A stretch of 64,000 nt of DNA from an uncultured Eubacteriales bacterium (GCA_934481515.1 CAKSPO010000002.1:1-64000); one strand, 5' to 3'; positions 38,023-45,305 are shown, numbered from the stretch's first letter. Numbers and translations: made by a program. Notes: generated from the sequence alone by a model not told the origin.

Positions 38023-38235
38023 ACAAAAAACACCCCGCAGGCAGAAAACTGCCTGTTCGGGGTGTGGATAGCTCCGCACGGTTCCACCCGGACGTTTCAC
38101 TCTGTTTCGACTCATTCAATTGCGGAAAGCGGTATCTCTCCGGCTCCGTACCCGAACCTCACAGCGGATTTCCGAACAGGAAAAGCGGTTCGTTCTCTGA
38201 AGATACGTTGCGCCGGGAAACTTGTCTCCCCGTAG
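38023..38235 (-). promoter_or_regulatory. T-box leader of thrS
   Basis: The minus strand contains GGGTGGAACCG, the T-box core that pairs with the tRNA acceptor end (plus 38077-38090), followed by a terminator hairpin (CACCCCG...CGGGGTG, 38031-38064) and TTTTTTG. Part of the T-box bases can pair with the terminator stem's 5' arm to form the antiterminator. Upstream lie Stem I-like elements (AGAGAACGAACC and a GATACCGC segment). ACC, a Thr codon, in that segment is the likely specifier, though I could not confirm the specifier loop by folding. Confidence 0.92.
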
Positions 38236-38245
38236 AAAAGCGGAT

Positions 38246-38695
38246 TCAGACCCGCTTTGCGCTGCTTTTGGCTTTCAGCTTCATATTGTAAGCGGAACGC
38301 GGATTGACCAGTTCACGCCAATCCAGATCTCCCCGATCCAGCGCCGTGATAATCACCTCTGCCGTTGCAATATTGGTGGCAACGGGAATATTGTAAAGAT
38401 CGCACAAACGAAGCAGCTCGTTTTCCACGTTGTCCGTCTTGGCATCCTGCCGCGTATCCTTGAAATACAAAAGAATATCGATCTCATTGCAGGCAATGCG
38501 GGAAGCAATCTGTTGCTTTCCTCCCTGCACACCGGACAAAAGCCGCTCAATTTCCAGCCCGGTCGCCTCCGAAATATATTTTGCGGTGATACCTGTGGCA
38601 CAAAGATTGTGTTTGCTGAGGATACCGCAGTAAGCAATGCAGAACTGCGTCATCAGTTCCTTTTTCAGGTCATGCGCGATAATTGCAATCTCCAT
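38246..38695 (-). CDS. mgsA: Methylglyoxal synthase
   Basis: A 149-residue enzyme that converts dihydroxyacetone phosphate to methylglyoxal and phosphate, a relief valve when glycolytic phosphates accumulate. ATGITAKYI, LLSGVQGGKQQIASRI and PVATNIATAEVII match the substrate phosphate and catalytic regions; the Asp in NEIDILLYFKD is the catalytic candidate. ATG at 38695 has GGAGGAG upstream; ATG 38713 is an in-frame alternative that adds six residues. The stop is only about 10 bp before the thrS T-box region, so read-through could feed thrS. Confidence 0.92.
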   Translation of the reverse strand: MEIAIIAHDLKKELMTQFCIAYCGILSKHNLCATGITAKYISEATGLEIERLLSGVQGGKQQIASRIACNEIDILLYFKDTRQDAKTDNVENELLRLCDLYNIPVATNIATAEVIITALDRGDLDWRELVNPRSAYNMKLKAKSSAKRV

Positions 38696-38853
38696 AGATT
38701 CGGGCTCCTCCATTTTCTTCTGTCATCCGCCGCGGCTGTACCTGCAAACCGGCAGCAAAATGTTCGCCGCCGTCTCCCTGGCTCGCCGTCTGTGCAAAAG
38801 ATCTGCCAAAATATCAGCAGAAACGTTTGCCGGTGGGATTACAATCCGTGTCT

Positions 38854-38883
38854 ATTATAGCACATCGGAAAAGATATTGTCAA
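38854..38883 (-). promoter_or_regulatory. mgsA promoter
   Basis: Minus strand TTGACA (38878-38883), 18-bp spacer, TATAAT (38854-38859) with TG extension. Confidence 0.85.
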
Positions 38884-38934
38884 TAGGGAAACAGGAGATT
38901 TCCGGCATTTCGCCTGATTTTTTCGACTTCCTGC

Positions 38935-38985
38935 AAAAAGAGGAGACCGGACAGCGCGGAAAATCCGCCTGCCCGGTTGTTTTTT
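38935..38985. terminator. Terminator of the SLH-domain gene
   Basis: ACCGGGCAGGCGGA and TCCGCGCTGTCCGGT pair around a TTT loop (38947-38978); on the minus strand CTCCTCTTTTT follows, and on the plus strand TGTTTTTT follows. Confidence 0.7.
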
Positions 38986-39018
38986 CTCCTCTGAATCCGC
39001 CGCAGACCACGCCGGAAT

Positions 39019-40326
39019 TTATCGATATGCCATAACTGCGGCAAGAATTTCCGCCGCCTGCGCACGGTTCAGCTTCTCGGCCGGAAAGATTTTTCCTCCT
39101 GTCGGCAACAGGATTCCCACCTTTCCCAACGCATGAACGGCATCGCTTGCCCATGCTGGCACAGAGGCTTCATCCGCAAATACCGGTGTTGTCTCCGTAC
39201 TCTCCAGCTTCAGAATTTTGCCCAGCAGTACCGCCGCCTCCGCGCGTGTGATCGGTTCCTGCGGAAGGAAGCAGAGCTTCCCTTTTACATTGGTTCCGCT
39301 GATATATCCCAGCGTGTATGCGGCAGACACATAGCCCTTCATGCTCTCCGGGATCGTCTCGTCGTCATCAAAATCCGTCTCCGTGCAGTCCGGCACCTTG
39401 GTGATCCCCGCCGCCTGCATTGCCATTACCAGAAAATCCGCACGGTTGACGGTTTCCTCCGGTGAGAAATAATACCGGTTCCCCACCTGCTTTCCGCTCA
39501 TGATGCCCGCTTCCGTCAGTGTCAGTGCCGCATTGTAGGATTTGGACTGCTGCATATCCGCATAGGTAACCGAGGTGCCGGAGGTGCTGACCCGGACATT
39601 CACCGTAGCCTTGGCACTGTAGTTGCCGTAACGGTCACGCGCAACATAGGAAAAGCTGTCGGTTCCGATAAAGTCCTTTCCGGGCGTATAGACATAAGTG
39701 CCAACGGCTCTGTCCTCCAGCCGCACCGCTCCGTTTTTCGGAAAGGAAACAATCTCAAAGCAGAGTTCGTCTCCGTCCGGATCCGTTGCAGACAGCATTC
39801 CGTAGGCGCGCAGATTCTTGTGGGTAGAGAGATTCAGAGAAAGTTCCGGTGCCATACTGACCGTAGGAACGACATTTTCGTTTTCCAGAAAATACAGACT
39901 GCACCGCATCGTCACAGGGCTTCCGTTTAAAGAAAAGAAAAAGGATGCCTTCCGCACGCTTTCCTCTGCAGGAGAAAAGCAAAGGTGGGAAAGATTGGCT
40001 CCGGAGACGGTCTGCCCGACCGCCACCCGACTGGAGCCGAGCAACAGTTCCCCCTCTGTATTCGCCGGAAGTGACCGCACAGTCAGATAATGAACTGCGG
40101 AAAGATTCATTCCTCTTGCAAACAGATCCCCGGAGAAAGCAACATCGTTGCCGACCCGTGCCGCTACGGCAACATCCGTCTGTGCCGCCATGACCTGTAC
40201 GCCGTAGGATACCGCCGGCAGCTCTCCGTCCGCAGCAGCAGGAATACAGAGAAGAGAAAGTACAACCGCAAATCCGAAGAGCAATGCAACCAACCCCCGC
40301 CGGGCATCGTAATGTTTCATAATCAA
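39019..40326 (-). CDS. Secreted protein with cadherin-like repeat and S-layer homology domains
   Basis: A 435-residue exported protein. Signal peptide with AAADG cleavage region (about 1-33); a beta-rich N-terminal half; a Big/cadherin-like repeat with YVYTPGKDFIGTDSFSYVARDRYGNYS (residues about 205-235, quoted in part: TPGKDFIGTDSF); then two to three SLH domains (for example NRADFLVMAMQ, ITRAEAAVLLGKIL and LNRAQAAEILAAVMAYR) that bind pyruvylated wall polymer. It is probably a surface-anchored structural or adhesion protein. Monocistronic with its own terminator. Confidence 0.87.
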   Translation of the reverse strand: MIMKHYDARRGLVALLFGFAVVLSLLCIPAAADGELPAVSYGVQVMAAQTDVAVAARVGNDVAFSGDLFARGMNLSAVHYLTVRSLPANTEGELLLGSSRVAVGQTVSGANLSHLCFSPAEESVRKASFFFSLNGSPVTMRCSLYFLENENVVPTVSMAPELSLNLSTHKNLRAYGMLSATDPDGDELCFEIVSFPKNGAVRLEDRAVGTYVYTPGKDFIGTDSFSYVARDRYGNYSAKATVNVRVSTSGTSVTYADMQQSKSYNAALTLTEAGIMSGKQVGNRYYFSPEETVNRADFLVMAMQAAGITKVPDCTETDFDDDETIPESMKGYVSAAYTLGYISGTNVKGKLCFLPQEPITRAEAAVLLGKILKLESTETTPVFADEASVPAWASDAVHALGKVGILLPTGGKIFPAEKLNRAQAAEILAAVMAYR

Positions 40327-40540
40327 ACCGCCTTTCTGCTTTCAGTCTGGTTCATTTTATGAATCTCCCCCGGCTTTTATGATTCCGTACACAGAACCCC
40401 TGCTGAAAATCCGAAAGCGGTGCCGACCGAATTCCGGTTACATTGCTTCCTAAATATAATATCCGTATAAGAATTCCCGGTGCCGTTTCCCATGTCTCCT
40501 CCTGTATTTCCAAAAAAATGAAATTTTTTCAAAAAAACCA

Positions 40541-40569
40541 TTGACAAACCCGAAAAATGGTGCTATTAT
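40541..40569 (+). promoter_or_regulatory. Promoter of the structured leader RNA / RNase III transcript
   Basis: TTGACA (40541-40546), 17-bp spacer, TATTAT (40564-40569). Transcription would start near 40577, 296 bp before the RNase III start codon at 40873. No other promoter lies between. Confidence 0.88.
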
Positions 40570-40576
40570 AATACCA

Positions 40577-40769
40577 GCACAAAGGAAAAAGCAACCAAGC
40601 AGATCAAACGAAAGTCTATTTTTTAAGATGCTTTTATTTTGTTTTTGCATTCGAAGGCACCAAGATTGCAGAAGCGAAATCAAATCAACTTAAAGAGTAT
40701 GTTTTCATAAGTTTGCCGATGCCCCGCCACCTGAGAAGGAGAAGGGTGTATTTGCAGACTTGTTTGTTC
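40577..40769 (+). ncRNA. Structured small RNA, possibly 6S RNA
   Basis: About 190 nt between a consensus promoter and a strong terminator. CAAAC and AAGTC at 40605-40616 can pair with GACTTGTTTG at 40757-40766, closing a long rod-like RNA. Inside are an AACTTA/TAAGTT hairpin (about 40680-40710) and a CACC/GGGTG hairpin at about 40727-40748. Length, a single long closing arm and a large A/T-rich internal loop fit 6S RNA, the RNA polymerase decoy, but the sequence signature is weak. It could instead be the 5' leader of the RNase III gene. A covariance search would decide. Confidence 0.48.
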
Positions 40770-40833
40770 AAAGACCTTGCCTGACGGTTGCAGTGCTCTT
40801 TATGCGCCGGATTGCAAGGTCTTTTGTTTTTTC
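40770..40833 (+). terminator. Terminator/attenuator hairpin before the RNase III gene
   Basis: AAGACCTTGC (40771-40780) pairs with GCAAGGTCTT (40814-40823); the 33-base interior contains a smaller CCGG-type stem. TTTTGTTTTTT follows. If the RNA upstream is independent this is its terminator; if not, it is an attenuator or a double-stranded RNA target in the RNase III leader. Confidence 0.8.
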
Positions 40834-40872
40834 CTTTCGCAAATATTTTTTTAGTGAACAGGAGATTCAACC

Positions 40873-41991
40873 ATGAACAACACAAACCCCTCTGCAGGAA
40901 AAATCAAAAATTTTATCAGAAACGTATTTGGAGGACGTATGAAAACATCATCTGATATCATCCAGGAAAGCATCGGCTACACCTTCCGGAATCCGAAGCT
41001 GCTTACGCAGGCGTTGACCCGCAAGAGCTATACCGCCGAAAACGGCGGGGAGGACAATGAGGTATTGGAATTCATCGGAGACAAGGCGCTGGACCTCGCT
41101 GTTATCCGGATGATGGTCGCAAACTTCGGAATCGGAGAAGAAAAACGCTTCTCCAAGCATACCGGTTCCCTTCAGACAAAATCCAGGGAAGGATTTCTGA
41201 CAGAAACCAAAAGCCGGCTGGTACAGAAAAAAGCACTCTCCAAAGCCATGGATCGACTCGGATTTCATCGTTTTCTGATCATGGGAGCCGGAGACATGCA
41301 ACAAAACATTCAGGAGCAACCCTCCGTAAAGGAAGACCTCTTTGAAGCCATCATCGGTGCCGTAACATTGGATTGCGGCTGGAATTCGGATACGGTTCTG
41401 AGCGTTGTAACCAGAATGCTCGGCGATTTGAATGGCATGCCGGCGGTGCCCGCCGCCAAAACTCCGTCCGACCGTGACGCGCTCATCAAGCAGGAGCGGG
41501 ATGAGACAACCAACTACAAGGGGTGCCTGCAGGAGTGGTCTCAGGGAAACGGCTATGGACTCCCCGACTATCAGACCGAGCAATACGGTGCCCGCTTTGT
41601 CAGCGAGGTCTCGGTTCCCCATGTCCCCGGTTCCTTCCGGGGAGAGGGCAGCAGCAAAGTCAAAGCCGAAACGGCGGCGGCAAAAGAAATGTACCTGCAT
41701 CTGCAAAACGAATTTCTGCCCGAATCTCCTCTGCGAAAAGCCCTCAAGGCGCTGGATCGTGAAAATGCACTGTCCCGCCTGAACGAACTGAAGCAGATCA
41801 ATCTGATCCCCACCCCAAAGGAATTCTTTTATCCGGCGGAAAACGCAACCGGAACCATCGGCTGGACATGCGAAATGTCCCTGCCTGACACTTCCGAAAC
41901 CTTCCTTCATACCGCCTCCACAAAACAGGATGCAAAAAAAGAATGCACCTATAAGATGCTCTGCTATCTGCTGAACGAGCAGCAGGATTGA
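40873..41991 (+). CDS. RNase III-like endonuclease with two dsRNA-binding domains
   Basis: A 372-residue protein, much longer than canonical bacterial RNase III (about 230). Residues 23-185 are an RNase III domain: NEVLEFIGDKALD keeps the acidic residues Glu63, Glu66 and Asp70, and KEDLFEAIIGAVTLD keeps Asp155 and Glu158, so it should cut double-stranded RNA. Residues about 213-280 are a dsRNA-binding domain (GSSKVKAETAAAKEMYLHL), and residues 297-369 look like a second one (STKQDAKKECTYKMLCYLL). Two starts have good ribosome sites: 40873 (AGGAG) and 40939 (GGAGG, which removes 22 residues). Canonical rnc normally sits with smc or ftsY; this one stands alone behind a structured leader. Confidence 0.83.
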   Translation: MNNTNPSAGKIKNFIRNVFGGRMKTSSDIIQESIGYTFRNPKLLTQALTRKSYTAENGGEDNEVLEFIGDKALDLAVIRMMVANFGIGEEKRFSKHTGSLQTKSREGFLTETKSRLVQKKALSKAMDRLGFHRFLIMGAGDMQQNIQEQPSVKEDLFEAIIGAVTLDCGWNSDTVLSVVTRMLGDLNGMPAVPAAKTPSDRDALIKQERDETTNYKGCLQEWSQGNGYGLPDYQTEQYGARFVSEVSVPHVPGSFRGEGSSKVKAETAAAKEMYLHLQNEFLPESPLRKALKALDRENALSRLNELKQINLIPTPKEFFYPAENATGTIGWTCEMSLPDTSETFLHTASTKQDAKKECTYKMLCYLLNEQQD

Positions 41992-41998
41992 TGAAATC

Positions 41999-42045
41999 AA
42001 CCCGTTCCTGCGGGAAAAATTCCCGCAGGAACGGGTTATCATTTT
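41999..42045 (+). terminator. Terminator of the RNase III gene
   Basis: A perfect 18-bp stem (AACCCGTTCCTGCGGGAA and its complement, 41999-42037) followed by ATCATTTTCT. Confidence 0.8.
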
Positions 42046-42120
42046 CTCTGCCCCGCCGGAGCCGGCACCCCTTAAATACTTCAATCAATACACAGTTTTC
42101 GCAAATATTTTCAAAAATAC

Positions 42121-42172
42121 TTGCTTTTTTGTTCCGTTCGTGTTATAATTGCGTTAGTTAGCAATTGCTAAC
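42121..42172 (+). promoter_or_regulatory. ZIP-transporter promoter with palindromic operator
   Basis: TTGCTT (42121-42126), 17-bp spacer, TATAAT (42144-42149). Directly over the expected start site lies the perfect palindrome GTTAGCAATTGCTAAC (42157-42172). Palindromes of this TTAGC-type occur at promoters controlled by DtxR/MntR- or Fur-family metal repressors in Firmicutes. Its location would let a metal-loaded repressor block initiation. Confidence 0.7.
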
Positions 42173-42249
42173 ATACGCATCCGGAGGTATTTTTTAAAAG
42201 ACATTGCGCAAAAATCCGGAGCAGAAAACAATCCTGCGAGGTAGAACAT

Positions 42250-43026
42250 ATGGAAGCATTTTACGGGATCCTAATCCCTTTTTTCGGCACAGCCCTGGGA
42301 GCCGGATGTGTGTTCTTCATGAAAAAATCTCTGAGTGATACCGTTCAGCGCGCTCTGACCGGATTTGCGGCAGGTGTGATGGTCGCGGCATCGGTCTGGA
42401 GCCTTCTGATTCCCGCCATGGAGCAGTCGGAGCGCATGGGCAGCCTGTCATTCCTTCCCGCTGCCGTCGGATTCTGGGTCGGAATTCTGTTTCTGCTCTC
42501 TCTTGACCATATCATTCCCCATCTGCACCGGAACAGTGAACAGGCAGAAGGTCCGAAAAGCCGGCTGCAACGCACCACCATGATGGTTCTGGCGGTCACG
42601 TTACATAACATTCCGGAAGGAATGGCGGTCGGTGTCGTCTATGCGGGCTACCTTTCCGGGCAAGCGCAGATTACAGCGGCAGGGGCACTCGCACTGTCAC
42701 TCGGCATCGCCATTCAGAACTTTCCGGAAGGCGCGATCATCTCCATGCCGCTCCGCGCGGAAGGCATGAAAAAAAGACGAGCCTTTGCAGGAGGCGTTCT
42801 TTCCGGAATCGTGGAGCCGATTGGCGCAACACTGACGCTCCTCGCAACGCATTTTATCATTCCCGCACTTCCCTATCTTCTGAGCTTTGCGGCAGGAGCC
42901 ATGCTCTATGTGGTCGTGGAAGAACTGATCCCCGAAATGTCGCAGGGAAAGCACTCCAACCTCGGCACCGTCTTTTTTGCCGTCGGCTTTTGCCTCATGA
43001 TGGTGTTGGATGTAGCACTCGGATAA
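42250..43026 (+). CDS. ZIP-family divalent metal transporter
   Basis: A 258-residue membrane protein with about eight hydrophobic helices. TM4 carries HNIPEG and TM5 carries QNFPEG, the paired metal-binding motifs of the GufA/ZupT branch of ZIP transporters, which import zinc, iron or manganese. There is no large cytoplasmic His loop; a short HLHR stretch is the nearest equivalent. The metal-type palindrome in its promoter supports metal-responsive expression. A GAGG site precedes the ATG. Confidence 0.92.
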   Translation: MEAFYGILIPFFGTALGAGCVFFMKKSLSDTVQRALTGFAAGVMVAASVWSLLIPAMEQSERMGSLSFLPAAVGFWVGILFLLSLDHIIPHLHRNSEQAEGPKSRLQRTTMMVLAVTLHNIPEGMAVGVVYAGYLSGQAQITAAGALALSLGIAIQNFPEGAIISMPLRAEGMKKRRAFAGGVLSGIVEPIGATLTLLATHFIIPALPYLLSFAAGAMLYVVVEELIPEMSQGKHSNLGTVFFAVGFCLMMVLDVALG

Positions 43027-43054
43027 ATTCTGCGTTTCCTTTTCATGATTCCAT

Positions 43055-43093
43055 ATCAAAAAGGCAGGTACATCGCAATTTCTATGTACCTGC
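43055..43093 (-). terminator. Terminator at the end of the GNAT remnant
   Basis: GCAGGTACAT and ATGTACCTGC form a 10-bp stem, followed on the minus strand by CTTTTTGAT. The stop codon of the remnant is inside the stem. Confidence 0.65.
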
Positions 43094-43290
43094 ATAGATG
43101 AACAAATCTTCAGTTTGCCGATAGGCACTTCTCGGATTGAACGTGCTCAGATAAGCATATCCAAGTACTTTTCCTTCCTTATTTCGACCATCAGAAAAGG
43201 ATATTTTGTCCTCAATATAAGAATTATAGATATTCAGACATTCCGCAATGTCTGCTTCTTCCAAAAAAAGAAACCTGTGTTTTTTGACCT
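43082..43290 (-). pseudogene. GNAT acetyltransferase remnant
   Basis: A 60-codon frame (ATG at 43264) contains two recognisable ends of a phosphinothricin-type N-acetyltransferase: EADIAECLNIYNSYI from the N-terminus and KVLGYAYLSTFNPRSAYRQT from the middle, followed by a premature end. About 40 residues of the central strand region and the whole C-terminal half are missing. It has its own terminator but no clear start region, so it is probably a deletion derivative. Confidence 0.6.
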
Positions 43291-43441
43291 TCTATTTCGA
43301 TAAAATCGTGCAGCCTGAAAAAAGCACCGCTTGAAGAAATCCCCCGCATCAAAGGAGCTGACAGATAGCATCTGCCATCAAAAGACCATAATAAAAAAGT
43401 ACGGCAGTACAGACAACCTATGGCTCTCTGTACTGCCGTGC

Positions 43442-43526
43442 TGGTGCGGGAAACGGGACTTGAACCCGTACGGTGTAAACCACACGCCCCTCAAACGTGC
43501 GCGTCTGCCAGTTCCGCCACTCCCGC
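43442..43526 (-). tRNA. tRNA-Leu (anticodon GAG)
   Basis: Class II tRNA of 85 nt with acceptor stem GCGGGAG/TTCCCGC pairing, D arm, anticodon loop TTTGAGG, a long variable arm, T loop TTCAAGT and encoded CCA. Transcribed leftwards from the promoter at 43552-43579. Confidence 0.96.
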
Positions 43527-43551
43527 GCTTGTGAAACAAGCAACAGATAGT

Positions 43552-43579
43552 ATTATACACTTTTTTTCAAAAAAGTCAA
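43552..43579 (-). promoter_or_regulatory. tRNA-Leu(GAG) promoter
   Basis: Minus strand TTGACT (43574-43579), 16-bp spacer, TATAAT (43552-43557). The 43580-43770 stretch between the two divergent tRNA promoters holds nothing else recognisable. Confidence 0.75.
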
Positions 43580-43770
43580 TACATTTTTCAAAAAAAATGA
43601 AAATTCTTTTTCAAAAAAAACGAAATTCAAAAGCATAAAATTCATGTTTGCCTTTCGCATACAAGCATCTTCCAACTATCAAAAGGACAAAAGACGGCTC
43701 CACTCTCATCCCTTCCTTTCTCCCCTTGCAGCGCCTGACCTTTTGACGGAATTCCTCTTCCGTTTTACTC

Positions 43771-43799
43771 TTGACAACCTTCCCGGAATATTGTATAAT
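43771..43799 (+). promoter_or_regulatory. tRNA-Leu(TAG) promoter
   Basis: TTGACA (43771-43776), 17-bp spacer, TATAAT (43794-43799). Confidence 0.88.
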
Positions 43800-43878
43800 G
43801 TAAATAAGATGAAGTAAAAGCACTGCATATCGGTTCTCTTGCAGCATCCGATAAAACCTCAGAACAGTCTTCCTCTTT

Positions 43879-43962
43879 GCGGGCATGGCGAAACTGGCAG
43901 ACGCGATGGATTTAGGATCCATTGGTTTTTCCGTGCAGGTTCAAGTCCTGTTGCCCGTACCA
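43879..43962 (+). tRNA. tRNA-Leu (anticodon TAG)
   Basis: Class II tRNA of 84 nt: acceptor GCGGGCA, anticodon loop TTTAGGA, variable arm, T loop TTCAAGT and encoded CCA at 43960-43962. Its last 30 nt (43933-43962) are repeated twice further downstream, marking it as the target of a tRNA-integrating element. Confidence 0.97.
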
Positions 43963-43967
43963 AGTGT

Positions 43968-44006
43968 GATGGTCTATAAGTCTTTTCTTATAGACCATCA
44001 TTTTTA
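43968..44006 (+). terminator. Terminator of tRNA-Leu(TAG)
   Basis: GATGGTCTATAAG and CTTATAGACCATC form a 13-bp stem with TTTTATT after it. Confidence 0.85.
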
Positions 44007-44021
44007 TTATCGTGTAAAACA

Positions 44022-44050
44022 TTGAAAAAATCCGATCGATATGCTATAAT
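44022..44050 (+). promoter_or_regulatory. Promoter of the AT-rich orphan gene
   Basis: TTGAAA (44022-44027), 17-bp spacer, TATAAT (44045-44050) with TG extension. Confidence 0.75.
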
Positions 44051-44098
44051 TAAAGAAGACAAGTTAGAATTTTGATAAATAAAAAGGAGAGAATATCA

Positions 44099-44386
44099 AT
44101 GAAAAAATATCATGTCTTTTCTGCCAAAAACTTTGGATATGAAAGTGATCTAGGTGATGGGACCTACGATTATTTCGTATTTCCAGCAGAAGAATTTAGT
44201 GAAAGTGATGGTATGGGATTATTTGTAGAAGTCACAAAATATACGCGAAAAAACAACAACGAGTATCCTTATACCGCATATGAATATCAAGGTTTACAGT
44301 ATTGCAGTGATTTGTATGGAAAACAATACTACGAAGTGGTATATAATGGATTATTTGATGAAAACAATGTTCCGTTTATCCCATAA
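44099..44386 (+). CDS. AT-rich orphan protein of unknown function
   Basis: A 95-residue acidic, Tyr/Phe-rich soluble protein (MKKYHVFSAKNFGYESD...). I recognise no family. It has a full promoter and an AAGGAGAG ribosome site, so it should be expressed. Its base composition is far more AT-rich than the surrounding genome, and it lies between the genuine tRNA-Leu and the first repeated tRNA 3' end, i.e. where cargo of an integrated element would sit. Acquisition by transfer is the likely origin. Confidence 0.72.
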   Translation: MKKYHVFSAKNFGYESDLGDGTYDYFVFPAEEFSESDGMGLFVEVTKYTRKNNNEYPYTAYEYQGLQYCSDLYGKQYYEVVYNGLFDENNVPFIP

Positions 44387-44479
44387 TAGATAAATCCAAA
44401 TTTTTAGAGATAAAAGATTGAAATAGTACGACACATTATCGAAAATCGGTTCAAAAACGAGATTTTGTCGTGCACACAC

Positions 44480-44941
44480 AAAAAGCACCGCACCGCCCCG
44501 CCCTCTCGGCGGGACGGTGCTTTTCGTATGAGCAATCGGTTCGCGGAACCTCACCGTGTCCTGTCTCAAGGCAGGACACCATTGCGCGCCCGACCGCATC
44601 AATAACCCCCGCATTCCAAGAAAAACGGCGCGCTTGTGCAGGTTCAAGTCCTGTTGCCCGTACCAAAAAGCACCGCCCCCCCCTCCCGGTGGGACGGTGC
44701 TTTTCGTATGGGCAATCGGTTCGCGGAACTTCACTGTGTCCTGTCTCAAGGCAGGACACCATTGCGCGCCCGACCGCATCAATAAACCTCGCATTCCAAG
44801 AAAAACGGCGCGCTTGTGCAGGTCTCAAGTCCTGTTGCCCGTACCAAAAAGCACCGCCCCACCCTCCCGGTGGGACGGTGCTTTTCGTGTGAGCAATCGG
44901 TTCGCGGAATTTCACCGTGTCCTGTCTCAAGGCAGGACACA
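44480..44941. repeat. Tandem repeats carrying copies of the tRNA-Leu 3' end
   Basis: Two full units (44480-44664 and 44665-44845, about 90 percent alike) and a partial third (44846-44941). Each begins with an AAAAAGCACCG.../...CGGTGCTTTT hairpin, then a near-identical segment containing a GTGTCCTG/CAGGACAC hairpin, and ends with the last 30 nt of tRNA-Leu(TAG), from GTGCAGG to CCGTACCA (44636-44665 and 44816-44846, the second with one inserted C). The region encodes no real protein; open frames across it are artefacts of the repetition. Repeated att-like sites suggest successive insertions or slippage after an element excised. Confidence 0.85.
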
Positions 44942-45021
44942 ATTTCGTTTGGAAATAAAGCCCACGGGGATATCATTTCCTGCCATATAAAAATATCATC
45001 ATACAAAAAGCGATCCATTTC

Positions 45022-45168
45022 TTACTCGTTGATCTCTCGCAAATATTCTTTAAGCACAAGATTGATATACTGGGAAAGAGAACGATCGTCCCTTTCCGCC
45101 AACAAACGCAATTTCTCCAACAAATCGCCGTCAATCGTAATGCTGATTTTTTCTTTCAGCAGACGCAT
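45022..45168 (-). CDS. Small ribbon-helix-helix (CopG/Arc-type) DNA-binding protein
   Basis: A 48-residue protein, MRLLKEKISITIDGDLLEKL..., with an N-terminal beta strand (KISITID) and two helices (LLEKLRLLAERDDRSLSQYI, LVLKEYL), the complete RHH fold that dimerises to bind DNA. The ATG at 45168 is fixed by GGAGG nine bases upstream; the longer frame has no support. It is divergent from the DUF1796 gene and three TAGGATAAA repeats lie between them. A solitary antitoxin-like regulator is possible, but no toxin gene is adjacent. Confidence 0.82.
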   Translation of the reverse strand: MRLLKEKISITIDGDLLEKLRLLAERDDRSLSQYINLVLKEYLREINE

Positions 45169-45240
45169 TTTACAATTCCTCCGATTCTGTCTTTTCCTTT
45201 TGCTTTTCTGCAAAATTATAGCAATAAATCGGATTTCGTA

Positions 45241-45277
45241 TTGACAAGTAGGATAAAGTAGGATAAAATAGGATAAA
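45241..45277 (+). promoter_or_regulatory. Promoter with three helically phased operator repeats
   Basis: TTGACA (45241-45246), 17-bp spacer, TAAAAT (45264-45269) reading towards the DUF1796 gene. TAGGATAAA occurs at 45249, 45259 and 45269, exactly 10 bp apart, and overlaps the spacer, the -10 and the start region. Phased direct repeats are the usual operators of RHH dimers, so the neighbouring RHH protein is the obvious candidate repressor. On the minus strand TGCTATAAT near 45217-45222 is an extended -10 for the RHH gene itself. Confidence 0.68.
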
Positions 45278-45305
45278 CGAGATCTTAAGAAAGAGGAAAC
45301 AAAGA

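Noticed and set aside
44480..44941. Tandem repeats considered as a CRISPR array
   Set aside because: Units are about 180 bp with internal hairpins and tRNA ends, repeats are directly abutting, and there are no short unique spacers or cas genes.
44351..44990. Several 100-160-codon frames across the tRNA-Leu repeats
   Set aside because: They simply read through the repeated non-coding units and repeat themselves; the translations contain tRNA-derived words and no fold.
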